Shown: positions 1 through 7,381 of the stretch, in pieces | How positions within the stretch are numbered: position 1 is the stretch's first letter | Layout: each line of letters starts with the position of its first letter | Assembly (NCBI GenBank): GCA_017483805.1 | Contig: JAFUUL010000038.1 | Span: 1-33,901 of the forward strand | Reading direction: 5' to 3' | DNA length: 33,901 nt | Source of the DNA: Prevotella sp. | GTDB lineage: Bacteria; Bacteroidota; Bacteroidia; Bacteroidales; Bacteroidaceae | The notes under the pieces: generated by a model | What the model saw: only the letters and a program-made list of their open reading frames with translations | Databases searched by the model: none | What the model was told of the DNA's origin: nothing | Translations under genes and position numbers: made by a program

Positions 1-645
1 ATCAAGCAGGACTACGAGAACATCCGCAAGGTCTACTCCATCAGCGTGCTCTACTTCGACCTGGGCTCCGGCGATGACTACGTCTACCACGGCAAGACCA
101 CGTTCAAGGGCATGAACAACCCCGACTCCGTGCTGCAGTTCACGCCGCGCGAGGAAGCCCTCGTGAAGGACGACACCAAGCGCCCCGTGTCGCCCGACGA
201 AGTCTATCCCGAGTATTTCCTGCTGCGTGTCAACCAGTTCAATGCGGTGGCCAAGACGCCCATCGAGGAGTGGTTTGAGTACCTGAAGGACGGCATCATC
301 AAGCCTAACACCACCACGCCCGGCCTGCAGGAGGCCCGTGAGAAACTGGACTACATGAAGATGACGCCCCAGGAGCGCCACGCCTACGAAGACTACATGG
401 TCAGCGTCCATGCCGCCAAGGATGTCTACGACACTGCCGTGGCAGAAGGCAGGGCAGAAGGCAGGGCGGAAGGCATGGCAGAAGGTGAAGCCAAAGGACG
501 AGCAGAAGGTGAAGCCAAAGGACGAGCAGAAGGACGTGAGGAAGCACTTAGAGAGAATGCCCGCAGGATGAAGAAGGACAATATGCCTGCAGAACTGATT
601 GCGAAATACACTGGCCTCTCAGTGGAAGATATTGAGAGACTATAG
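1..645 (+). CDS. Rpn/PD-(D/E)XK nuclease-family transposase-like protein, C-terminal part (5' end outside window)
   Basis: The reading frame is open from base 1 to the TAG at 643-645, so the gene starts before the window; the GTG at 46 is internal. The visible part has the features of the C-terminal half of Bacteroidetes Rpn (recombination-promoting nuclease)/putative transposase proteins: a segment with RVNQFN and IEEWFEYLKDG, then a 'MTPQERHAYEDY' helix, then Ala-Glu-Gly-Arg repeats at about 441-535, and a last helix ending in LSVEDIERL. The catalytic PD-(D/E)XK core would lie upstream and cannot be judged. Family members are linked to DNA cleavage and RecA-independent recombination; function here is inferred. 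The repeat tract consists of 12-nt units and two identical 24-nt units, so its length may vary by slippage. Codons after about 540 are less GC-rich than before. Confidence 0.75.
   Translation: MKQDYENIRKVYSISVLYFDLGSGDDYVYHGKTTFKGMNNPDSVLQFTPREEALVKDDTKRPVSPDEVYPEYFLLRVNQFNAVAKTPIEEWFEYLKDGIIKPNTTTPGLQEAREKLDYMKMTPQERHAYEDYMVSVHAAKDVYDTAVAEGRAEGRAEGMAEGEAKGRAEGEAKGRAEGREEALRENARRMKKDNMPAELIAKYTGLSVEDIERL
442..534 (+). repeat. Tandem repeats in the C-terminal coding region of the Rpn-like gene
   Basis: Three 12-nt units (442-453, 454-465, 466-477; GCAGAAGGCAGG with substitutions in the third) are followed by two identical 24-nt units (478-501 and 502-525) and a partial one. All units keep the frame and encode A-E-G-R / A-E-G-E-A-K-G-R. 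This type of tail is common in the family; the exact nucleotide identity of the 24-nt units suggests recent duplication. Confidence 0.85.
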
Positions 646-1018
646 CCATACGCATATGCTGAGCGTACCATAAAGATCGCCGACCCTCACGGGCCGGCGA
701 CTTCGGTTTTTGCGGGCCGGCCTACTCTCACGAGCCAGCGGGCCGAATGTGTCTTATTAACAATTTAAAACATTTACTTACCCCTAAAGGGGGAAAAGTG
801 CCGACAAGCGAGAATCCGATTCTCCTGCCCCAACGCCTTGGGCTACTTGCGTTTTTTACCATTTTACTTTTAAACCAGGCAAAGCCTCACTCCTGATATG
901 GAAATAAAATGCCTGCCCATACATGCCGGATCAAGACCCAGCCTGATTGTTTTCTTTCATTTTCCATCTGATGACAGATTAGAGTATTTGAATTACTTTG
1001 CCTTCCCCTCTCTAACAT
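646..1018. other. Intergenic region between convergent genes
   Basis: No protein-coding frame that I can support. The left end has a terminator-like hairpin (677-711, listed separately). A short inverted repeat CCCC-TAAA-GGGG lies at about 781-792, and CCCAA-CGCC-TTGGG at 829-842, followed some 8 nt later by a run of six T. The rest is plain AT-rich spacer. It separates the Rpn-like gene (plus) from the HEPN/DUF262 pair (minus). Confidence 0.6.
677..711 (+). terminator. Probable intrinsic terminator of the Rpn-like gene
   Basis: A 10-bp stem with one mismatch (TCGCCGACCC at 677-686, GGGCCGGCGA at 691-700) and a TCAC loop is followed by CTTCGG and five T at 707-711. It lies 32 nt after the stop codon. 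The six bases between stem and T-run make it less than ideal. Confidence 0.5.
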
Positions 1019-1753
1019 CTACCCACGAGAGCCTACTAACTCCATATGACTATTGAACAGTGTAATAAAAAGCCTGTCCATCACTAATAGTAACGCAAAC
1101 CGAATGTAGTAGTTTTCATACTTATACTTCGGATATGCTATTTTTCTAAGATCTGGCAGATTCTGCTGGTATGACTGAAGATTATGAGCGCATCTGTTTC
1201 TATGTATATACAACGAGTTAAACGCTTCTTGCAACACTCCCTCAAACACCACATAACCACTATTCACACTTTTCACAACATACTCCTGCTTGAACAAGTC
1301 ATCATAGTTTGCTAAGAATTCAACGTAATGCCGATGATTATTTGTCATGAGCAAGGTATCTGAAAACACATCCTTTATGACATTCTTCACATCTGAGAGT
1401 ATCTTTCCTTTGTCTATTATTGCAATTGGATCAATATCAGCATTTATCCGCTTTTGACATTTCACCATGTCATTGAAGACCTTGTTCTTGCTGGACAAAT
1501 CAGACATTTCACCATATTTATTGATGTTCTTTAGATAATCATATCGGTAATCATAATCGTCTGTAGCCATCTCCCAACAGATACATTTGGCTTTCTGCTC
1601 AGAAAAGCCCGTCATCCTAAGGAAAAGTGCCTGGAAGATATAGTCGCACACAGCATACGAGCCAATGCTCTGAGGGATTCCCCGCAAAGAACTCACAGCA
1701 TCATCCAGCAGATGGTCGATACTGGTCTGAATGAAGTCTGTATGCTTACTCAT
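1019..1753 (-). CDS. HEPN-like putative ribonuclease/toxin paired with DUF262
   Basis: A 244-aa soluble, helix-rich protein with no signal peptide. Near the C-terminus 'YIHRNRCAHN' contains R185-N-R-C-A-H190, which matches the R-x4-6-H active-site motif of HEPN domains; RN...AH(N) is the typical local context. HEPN proteins are often metal-independent RNases in toxin-antitoxin, abortive-infection and restriction systems. DUF262 genes are frequently coupled to HEPN proteins of the MAE_28990/MAE_18760 type, and I assign it there tentatively. The ATG overlaps the TGA of the upstream DUF262 gene (ATGA, 1750-1753), so the two are almost certainly cotranslated and probably act together. Base composition is visibly more AT-rich than the core genes to the right, consistent with transfer. 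The catalytic role is inferred from one motif only. Confidence 0.65.
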   Translation of the reverse strand: MSKHTDFIQTSIDHLLDDAVSSLRGIPQSIGSYAVCDYIFQALFLRMTGFSEQKAKCICWEMATDDYDYRYDYLKNINKYGEMSDLSSKNKVFNDMVKCQKRINADIDPIAIIDKGKILSDVKNVIKDVFSDTLLMTNNHRHYVEFLANYDDLFKQEYVVKSVNSGYVVFEGVLQEAFNSLYIHRNRCAHNLQSYQQNLPDLRKIAYPKYKYENYYIRFALLLVMDRLFITLFNSHMELVGSRG

Positions 1754-2979
1754 ACTAAGTATTTTTTATATATGCTCAGAGAATCTTTGATCCTGATACG
1801 CAGATATATCAGACCGGCAGGATTCTTACTATGCTTCCTGGACTTTTTAAACTTATTTGCCTTGTTGTCCAGATCTGCCCGAAGTTGAGCCTTCCTTGTC
1901 ATATCAATCTGCCTGCCCTCAAACAAGACATGATATACAAGCCCGAAGAAATCTACATCCAGAACTATAATGGAGTTATATGTCTTGGCACGCATACTTA
2001 GATCTGCTATAGACTGCTTTAGTCTTTCTGTACGCTGTGAAAGTTCCGTAGAAGGAAATATCGAAGAGAACTTTCCGAACTTGAGGGAATCCAAATCTCT
2101 CACTACTGCATCTATGTACTCCTCATAATATGGTTCAAAGTCTTTCTTGACTCCTGTCGCCACCCTATTGACAGAGTTTTTCTTCAAGTCAGACAGCAAT
2201 GCAAGATAACGGGCAAAATCAACATGCGTTACACCTTTCTTGGTCTTAATATTGATAGGCTTGATGAAATCAGGGTTGAAGAACTGCGTCTTACTTTCGT
2301 CCATGAAGTAAAGGGACTCGCGACTCTCCTGAGGACTCAAAGCCACTCCCTGTTCATTGATGTTTCTGAAAAGCGTTGAGTAGTACTCCATCTGTTCATT
2401 AGGTTGAATATCAGCCTTGGGCTGGATATAACAGAAGCCCAAGTAATGACTCTTAAAAAACTGTTCATCCACCTGATAGTCTACATCCAAATACCACTCT
2501 TTCTTACTCTTCAGCACTTTCTTGACACCTTCTATTGTACGCTGGCCCTCTATCATCTTCTTATATTGCCAGTCACATATGGCCTTATACGTATCATCGT
2601 CGTCCAGAGTTCCCACTTCCTCTAAACCATCATCATCGTCATCTATGTCATCTACATCATCATCGTTCTCGTCCTTAATCTCCTCTAAATTGGTAAATTT
2701 AGTCTTATCAGGGAAAACGCCCAACTTTGACAACAAAACACTCGTCAGACGCTGTTGGCCATCAAGGATAAAATTCTGGCTTCTCCCGTCTTTGACATAT
2801 TGGCAAATGATGATAGGAGGCACAAAATAATCCTTCTTCAGGTTTTCTATCATCTTCTTAACCATATCCTTCTCCCATACGAAGGATCGCTGATAGCCAG
2901 GCATAACAATGTCTTCTGACAGCATCAAATCAATCCAATGCTGCAACGTATATTCTCCATAATGTACTTTATGCGTCAT
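1750..2979 (-). CDS. DUF262 (GmrS/ParB-like) protein
   Basis: A 409-aa protein with the two diagnostic DUF262 motifs: 'MPGYQRSFVW' at residues 27-36 and 'LDGQQRLTSVL' at about 72-82 (core DGQQR 73-77). DUF262 domains have a ParB/sulfiredoxin-like fold. In GmrSD, BrxU and SspE they provide the NTP-dependent part of DNA-modification-directed restriction. Those proteins also carry a DUF1524 HNH nuclease, which I do not see here: the C-terminus is a basic helical region ending RIKDSLSIYKKYLV. The effector would then be the downstream HEPN-like protein, whose start codon overlaps this stop. A very acidic stretch at about residues 99-130 (mostly Asp/Glu) follows the DGQQR motif and looks like an insertion. 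The ATG at 2979 is preceded by an A-rich leader, usual for Bacteroidetes. Target and activity are unknown. Confidence 0.8.
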   Translation of the reverse strand: MTHKVHYGEYTLQHWIDLMLSEDIVMPGYQRSFVWEKDMVKKMIENLKKDYFVPPIIICQYVKDGRSQNFILDGQQRLTSVLLSKLGVFPDKTKFTNLEEIKDENDDDVDDIDDDDDGLEEVGTLDDDDTYKAICDWQYKKMIEGQRTIEGVKKVLKSKKEWYLDVDYQVDEQFFKSHYLGFCYIQPKADIQPNEQMEYYSTLFRNINEQGVALSPQESRESLYFMDESKTQFFNPDFIKPINIKTKKGVTHVDFARYLALLSDLKKNSVNRVATGVKKDFEPYYEEYIDAVVRDLDSLKFGKFSSIFPSTELSQRTERLKQSIADLSMRAKTYNSIIVLDVDFFGLVYHVLFEGRQIDMTRKAQLRADLDNKANKFKKSRKHSKNPAGLIYLRIRIKDSLSIYKKYLV

Positions 2980-3126
2980 ATTGAATTTCTTTTTTGGACA
3001 TTGAGTTCGTTTTTTTACTTTTTCCTTTTGAATAAATTCAAAGCAATCCTCCTGTACGTCTTACATGAGCGTTTATTTATGGCTACTTAGTTAGAAGAGA
3101 TAAAGTTCTACTTTTTGTGCAAAGAT

Positions 3127-3161
3127 TCTGGGGTGCAGGACGCATTTGCCTGCGCCCCAGA
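3127..3161 (-). terminator. Strong hairpin downstream of the 50-aa peptide gene
   Basis: A 13-bp stem with one non-Watson-Crick position: TCTGGGGTGCAGG at 3127-3139 pairs with CCTGCGCCCCAGA at 3149-3161, around a 9-nt loop. It lies 20 nt past the stop of the 50-aa peptide and upstream of the DUF262 gene. A U-run does not follow directly, so it could act as a terminator, a processing/stability element, or a boundary between the two transcription units. Confidence 0.55.
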
Positions 3162-3181
3162 TAAGTTGTTATTATGTGCGT

Positions 3182-3334
3182 TTAGTCCTCAATCTCACCT
3201 GAACCACCGGAAATGGGGTCATTGGCATCAGAAGAACTGCCTTCGCCATTGCCGCTCACAACACTCAACATAGGTCCCTGAGCGAATAGTGTGACAACCT
3301 CCATAGAAGGTGCATTGTATTCTGTCTTTTTCAT
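3182..3334 (-). CDS. Short peptide of 50 aa, unknown function
   Basis: A small open frame, ATG 3334-3332 to TAA 3184-3182. It begins MKKTEYNAPSMEVV, passes through LFAQGPMLSVVSG and ends in a Gly/Ser/Asp-rich acidic tail (GSGEIED). The ATG is preceded by an A-rich stretch (AAAATAGAAAAAAAAA), the usual kind of start context in this phylum. The layout (basic start, Y-x-x-P, hydrophobic V/L segment, M-L/M-S, acidic Gly/Ser/Asp tail) matches the 44-aa peptide at 18587-18721, which supports both being real. There is no obvious signal peptide, Cys or double-Gly cleavage site. It lies about 100 nt downstream of the MBG-repeat protein, behind an inverted repeat, and may be cotranscribed with it. I do not know its function. 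Confidence 0.65.
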   Translation of the reverse strand: MKKTEYNAPSMEVVTLFAQGPMLSVVSGNGEGSSSDANDPISGGSGEIED

Positions 3335-3364
3335 TTTTTTTTCTATTTTAATTTGTTAGAAATT

Positions 3365-3413
3365 AAAGAAGAGTTCGCCCACGCTCTTCTTTGGCAGATG
3401 TGAGCGAACTCTT
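3365..3413 (-). terminator. Overlapping alternative hairpins between the MBG gene and the 50-aa peptide
   Basis: AAGAGTTCGC (3369-3378) is perfectly complementary to GCGAACTCTT (3404-3413). The overlapping AAAGAAGAG (3365-3373) is perfectly complementary to CTCTTCTTT (3384-3392). Both helices use the same arm, so they exclude each other. It may be a terminator or attenuator between the large gene and the peptide gene; no clean U-run is present. Confidence 0.5.
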
Positions 3414-3431
3414 AGGTTTACTGGAAAGTGA

Positions 3432-6400
3432 TTATTTTATCACAACCTTCTTACCGTTGTTGATGTAAACACCCTTCTCAGTGGGAGCACCTGCGAGACG
3501 GATGCCATTCAGCGTGTACCAGCCGTCAACAGTAGTAGCAGTCATCGTCTGGGCGTTCAGTTCCTTGATGGCTGTAGTGCCGTTTTCGTCGATATCCTCG
3601 ATGAAGATGCGAGCCTTAGCACTGCAACCGCTGAGGTAAGCCTCGAAGGCACGCAGGTTGATACCGGTATGATTGGTGTACCACTCATCCTTGATGATAG
3701 AGCGCTCAGTGTTTGACAAATCAGCCTTTGTTCCGTACAGACCGGTGAACTTAACAGTTCCTGCTGTTACAGAAGGATCGTCAATCTTTACCTTACTGAT
3801 CTTACCATTAATCTTAACCTTCGCCAGGTCAATGTCCACGGCTGTCTTAATCAGGAACGGCTCGTTAGCATTCAAATTGCTCATCCAGAGGTTGAACACA
3901 ATATCGTCGGAGGTAGACGTATCAGAAAGCGTGTTGACAATAGCATATCCAACGGGATTAGGCTCATCTGTTGTAGCAGCGGGCTTCATGGCAGCAGACA
4001 GTTTGGCAACCGTGATGTCGAACGGCAGAACCATGGTGTACCACTTGCCACCACGCAATGTGCGATGGTTGGTGATGGTCAAGTCGTAGGTCTTACCGTC
4101 AGCAACAGTCAGGATGTTTGCAATGTCAGCAGCATCGGCCTGAGCGTTGATAGTCAGCGCATCGGCACCAGCAACAATCAGTTTACCAACCGCAGAAGCA
4201 TCCTCAACCTTATCCTGAGCATCACCTGTAGAGAACTTGAACTGATAGTTATCGTTAGCGTATGTTACACCAGCCTTCTTCTCGGCATCGGGAAGAGCAA
4301 CAATCTTGTAACCACCAGCAAACTCACCTTCCTGCATAGTATCGTCGTCATCGAAGAGTTTCGTGGAAGAGTCGGTCTTGTCGGTTGCAGTCTTAACATA
4401 TTCAAGTTTATAGGCAATAACGTCATTGGCCAGTTTGCCAGTGAATGTTACGCTGCTTGCACCGAGCGTGTTCAGGTCAGCCTCAGTGGCACCCTTGTTG
4501 ACTGTCACATCGCTAGCAACGACAGTAACAACCTTCTTGGCAATCGTAAGAGAACCATCAACGTAGTTAATAGAAGAATAGTTGGCATTGGGCTTGTAAG
4601 CATCGTCCTTCACAATCTTGATGGTATAAGTACCCTGGTCTGTGGGTAGAGTATTCAGTTTCTGGCTACCATCACTGTTGTAAACCTCGAAGGTGACGGT
4701 CTTGGCAGGATCCTCTGCAGTAGAGATGGCGGTGAAGTCGGTCAGAGCATATTTATCACCATAAGTGATGGACTTATTCTGAGCAATCAGTGTATATTCA
4801 GAACCCGTGACAGTCAGATTACCACCTACATAATTAAATGAATAGTTAGCCTTAAGCGCCTTCTGATCATTAGTAAGTGAAGACTTCTCTGCTACTTTAA
4901 TCACCTTCTCATAGGCTGTATCCTTAACAGGGTAACTGCCATCAATCAGAGAGAGTTCAATCATTCCCTGAAGAATTCCCTTATCAGTATCGTTCAAAAT
5001 ACCCTCGCTCTTATCTTCATCCTTAGCCTGGATATCAACTTGGTCAGTAACAGTGTCATCAATGCTACCACCATATTTGATGGTCTGAGCCTTTGCAGTC
5101 ACAGTAACAGGACGGGCCTTGATGGTGTACTTACCATTTTCCAGAGCAATGGGAGTGTAGTTAGTGTTCAGATTGCTTCCTTCACCATCAGCAATCACAG
5201 GATAAACAGTGTATGAACCAACGCTCTTCTTCTGAATATCAGTAACATCCTTGCCGTTTACCTTCTTGTAAGCAAGGCTCACACCAGTAATGGCTTTCTT
5301 AAAGGTTTCAGTGTTATCCTTGGCGGCAAGCGTGTTGTACTCAAACTTAGGATTAGAGAATGAAGTGCCATCGTATTTCTTCTCGTCACTCTGTACATAG
5401 ACATACAGATCTTTCTTGCCAATCGTGTAGTTAAGAGCACTGACTGCCAGTGTACCAGAGTAGTTACTACCAGCAACAGCGTTTACAGTAGCAGTGTAGG
5501 TGCCTGCATTGATGCTACGGGTTGCTTCTTCTCCACCAGCATAAGACATAGTATAATCCTTCTTGTCACCCATCGCAAGAATGTGCTCCACGCCCTGACG
5601 GTCGAAGTACTTGATAGTGGGAGCGGGAGTCTGCTTTGTACCATTATAGGTGATGGCATTAGCATCTGCAGTGTAAACGAAGTAGTTCTTTCCATCGTCA
5701 GGAGTTTTAGCAGGAGCAGCAGCAAGTTCAATCTGCTTGATGTACATCGTCTGAGTGCTAGGCATCTTTACCTCGTAGTTGTCCAGGTTGAAGCCCGTGA
5801 AGGTCATGGTGTAACCAGTTGTAATGCCACTCAGAAGTTCACCATCTTTGTCTGCATTGGCGTTTGTCTCATTCTGGGTGTAGTTGAAGTTAGCATCAGC
5901 CAAAATAGCAGCCTTCTGCTTATCAGTCTCGCTCATCTTCCAACCACTAAAGTTTACGGTAGTAGTGTTGAGCGTAGGATTGGCCTCACCGTAGAAAATC
6001 TTAACAGGTGAGCCATCACCAATTGTAGCAGTCAGTTCAGCCTTGCTGATGACCAACTTCGGCAGTGTGCTGTTGGATATCTCAACAGTGTAATTGTCGG
6101 TAGTCACCACAACACTGGTGTACTGGTGGGTTGCATTTACCAACTCCTTAGTGGCGGCCTCAGTGTCGCGGGTCAGGGTCTTGAAGGTAAGTACGGTGTT
6201 GTTCACGTCGTCATCACCCTTCAACTCGCTCTGGTCATCCCATGTGTACTCCAACTGAGTGGGGTCGGGATCACCATAGACCTTCTCTGCATCCTTCAGC
6301 GTGATGTGCAGAGTACCAGGAAGGATGGTGAAGTCAAACTTTGGAGACTCACCCGTATAGGTATCTTTACCTGATACGGGTACAAGTGAGAGAGCATAGT

Positions 6401-6665
6401 CACCGGCATTTCTCACTGCTGCGGTTTCAGTATAGGTGCCATCAGCAGCCTTGGTGTAAAACTTAATGTCGATTGTTGAACCAATCGCGCTGAGAATGTC
6501 GGTCTCGCCAATTGCAGCAGCAGTGATACTAGGGGCAGTGGCCTTACCCGTATAGTCCAACTGGGTACGGTTAAGCGTGACAGTAGCGGTGCTAATGTCA
6601 TCAGCCGCCCATCCTGCCAATGGCAAGAGAGACAACAGCATCAAAATAAGAAAATTTTTTCTCAT
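3432..6665 (-). CDS. Exported MBG-repeat surface protein with C-terminal sorting-type tail
   Basis: A 1077-aa protein with an N-terminal signal peptide (basic MRKNF, hydrophobic LILMLLSLLPLAGWA, likely cleavage near residue 20). Most of the chain is a series of beta-rich repeats of the MBG type, recognised by tags such as 'KVYGDPDP' (about 130), 'KIFYGEANPTL' (about 221), 'TIKYGGSID' (about 528) and 'SITYGDKYALTDF' (about 631). Such repeats occur in large bacterial surface and adhesin-like proteins. A region around 870-1000 ('LRGGKWYTMVLPFDITV') resembles modules common in Prevotella secreted proteins. The C-terminus reads 'DGWYTLNGIRLAG...' and ends GVYINNGKKVVIK, similar to the giant protein at 19570-30918 and reminiscent of type IX secretion C-terminal signals. 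It is probably exported and surface-bound; ligand unknown. A consensus promoter lies about 580 nt upstream at 7244-7274. The start is the ATG immediately before the signal peptide. Confidence 0.8.
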   Translation of the reverse strand: MRKNFLILMLLSLLPLAGWAADDISTATVTLNRTQLDYTGKATAPSITAAAIGETDILSAIGSTIDIKFYTKAADGTYTETAAVRNAGDYALSLVPVSGKDTYTGESPKFDFTILPGTLHITLKDAEKVYGDPDPTQLEYTWDDQSELKGDDDVNNTVLTFKTLTRDTEAATKELVNATHQYTSVVVTTDNYTVEISNSTLPKLVISKAELTATIGDGSPVKIFYGEANPTLNTTTVNFSGWKMSETDKQKAAILADANFNYTQNETNANADKDGELLSGITTGYTMTFTGFNLDNYEVKMPSTQTMYIKQIELAAAPAKTPDDGKNYFVYTADANAITYNGTKQTPAPTIKYFDRQGVEHILAMGDKKDYTMSYAGGEEATRSINAGTYTATVNAVAGSNYSGTLAVSALNYTIGKKDLYVYVQSDEKKYDGTSFSNPKFEYNTLAAKDNTETFKKAITGVSLAYKKVNGKDVTDIQKKSVGSYTVYPVIADGEGSNLNTNYTPIALENGKYTIKARPVTVTAKAQTIKYGGSIDDTVTDQVDIQAKDEDKSEGILNDTDKGILQGMIELSLIDGSYPVKDTAYEKVIKVAEKSSLTNDQKALKANYSFNYVGGNLTVTGSEYTLIAQNKSITYGDKYALTDFTAISTAEDPAKTVTFEVYNSDGSQKLNTLPTDQGTYTIKIVKDDAYKPNANYSSINYVDGSLTIAKKVVTVVASDVTVNKGATEADLNTLGASSVTFTGKLANDVIAYKLEYVKTATDKTDSSTKLFDDDDTMQEGEFAGGYKIVALPDAEKKAGVTYANDNYQFKFSTGDAQDKVEDASAVGKLIVAGADALTINAQADAADIANILTVADGKTYDLTITNHRTLRGGKWYTMVLPFDITVAKLSAAMKPAATTDEPNPVGYAIVNTLSDTSTSDDIVFNLWMSNLNANEPFLIKTAVDIDLAKVKINGKISKVKIDDPSVTAGTVKFTGLYGTKADLSNTERSIIKDEWYTNHTGINLRAFEAYLSGCSAKARIFIEDIDENGTTAIKELNAQTMTATTVDGWYTLNGIRLAGAPTEKGVYINNGKKVVIK

Positions 6666-7243
6666 AATTGAATTGTTTTTAATTTGTTAATAAAATGATT
6701 AATTGATAAAAATGATATCTTGTCTTCTTTGTTTCCCAACAATTGCTTTGAGATGAGCACACAGAGGTGCCAGCCAGTTCCTCCCCAAACTGGCGGTTCA
6801 AATCTGTAAACTCATGGAAACAAAAAAGACGTGGGAGTATGTATCTCTCCGCGCTTATCCCTACGTTCAGGCTCTAGCATTGCCCCTTAATGAGGATAAG
6901 CAACGTAAAGCCTGCCCACGCCGAGCGATATATATGCACACACTACGGCCTATATACGCCCGACTGGTCTATATACGCAAAGATAGTATGCCTATCTTGT
7001 GGCATACACCTTATTATATATATAAGAAGGGAATATGGCCGCAGGGAGATATAAAATCAACCCACGCGGACGCTTCTTGTTGCATCACCGCTGCATTAAG
7101 ATTCAAAGTTGCTAGATTTGAACGTACAGACAGTAACGTTAAGAAAACGTCCTTTCGAGACTGGGCGTACAACTGCCCTCAGGTCTCGTTCCATCGATGT
7201 TGTTTTAACGTGCCCACCCTCTCATGAGCAGGCATTTCGGGTG
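6666..7243 (-). ncRNA. Candidate structured leader or independent RNA upstream of the MBG gene
   Basis: This 0.58-kb stretch has no convincing protein gene but many complementary segments. Pairs seen: GTTTTAACGT 7202-7211 with 7136-7148 (3-nt bulge), enclosing CGAGAC/GTCTCG (7156-7161, 7183-7188) and GGGC/GCCC; GTATGCC/GGCATAC (6986-6992, 7001-7007); CGTGGG/CCCACG (6830-6835, 6915-6920); CAGGCT/AGCCTG (6868-6873, 6909-6914); GCTTATCC/GGATAAGC (6853-6860, 6894-6901), which crosses the previous helix and so forms a potential pseudoknot; GTTCAAATCT/AGATTTGAAC (6796-6805, 7114-7123), a 10-bp long-range helix; GCCAGTT/AACTGGC (6773-6779, 6788-6794). A consensus promoter (7244-7274) would start transcription at about 7238 on the minus strand. 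I do not recognise an RNA family; tmRNA and RNase P hallmarks are absent. It may be a long 5' leader, an independent RNA, or both. Confidence 0.45.
6950..6978. repeat. Direct repeat CTATATACGC, two copies
   Basis: CTATATACGC occurs at 6950-6959 and 6969-6978, 19 bp start to start, inside the candidate structured region. The spacing is close to two helical turns, which would also suit a protein binding site, but no regulator is evident nearby. Confidence 0.5.
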
Positions 7244-7274
7244 CAAAGATAAACATAATTTCTGAATCGCCAAA
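7244..7274 (-). promoter_or_regulatory. Consensus Bacteroidetes promoter
   Basis: Read on the minus strand: TTTG (7274-7271), 19-nt spacer, TATCTTTG (7251-7244). Both boxes match the Bacteroidetes sigma-ABfr consensus (-33 TTTG, -7 TAnnTTTG). The predicted start is near 7238, and it drives the structured region and probably the MBG gene. Confidence 0.7.
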
Positions 7275-7328
7275 GAATTTTAAGAAAAAATGCGCAATTT
7301 TTTGTGATTTGGAAGGAATTAGCGCAAA

Positions 7329-7364
7329 AAAATAAGGGCTGCGACGGTGCGCAGCCCTTATTTT
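7329..7364 (-). terminator. Terminator of the Ton operon (after the TPR gene)
   Basis: A perfect 15-bp stem (AAAATAAGGGCTGCG at 7329-7343 with its complement at 7350-7364), 6-nt loop, G+C-rich core and, on the minus strand, a 3' arm running into seven T. It lies 17 nt after the stop codon of the TPR gene. This is the clearest intrinsic terminator in the window. Confidence 0.9.
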
Positions 7365-7381
7365 GTGGGATAAACTATCTA

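Noticed and set aside
6950-6978. CRISPR-like spaced repeats
   Set aside because: Only two 10-bp copies with a 9-bp interval and no cas genes; not an array.
6814-7227. Plus-strand frame of 137 codons beginning METKKTW
   Set aside because: It has a plausible start but no recognisable domain, an odd composition, no plus-strand promoter, and it covers the stretch full of inverted repeats with a minus-strand promoter. I consider a structured RNA more likely, but a real protein is not excluded.
6666-7243. tmRNA or RNase P RNA in the structured region
   Set aside because: No tRNA-like ends, no tag-peptide frame ending in Ala-Leu-Ala-Ala, and no GAGGAAAGTCC or ACAGAA-type conserved cores could be found on either strand.
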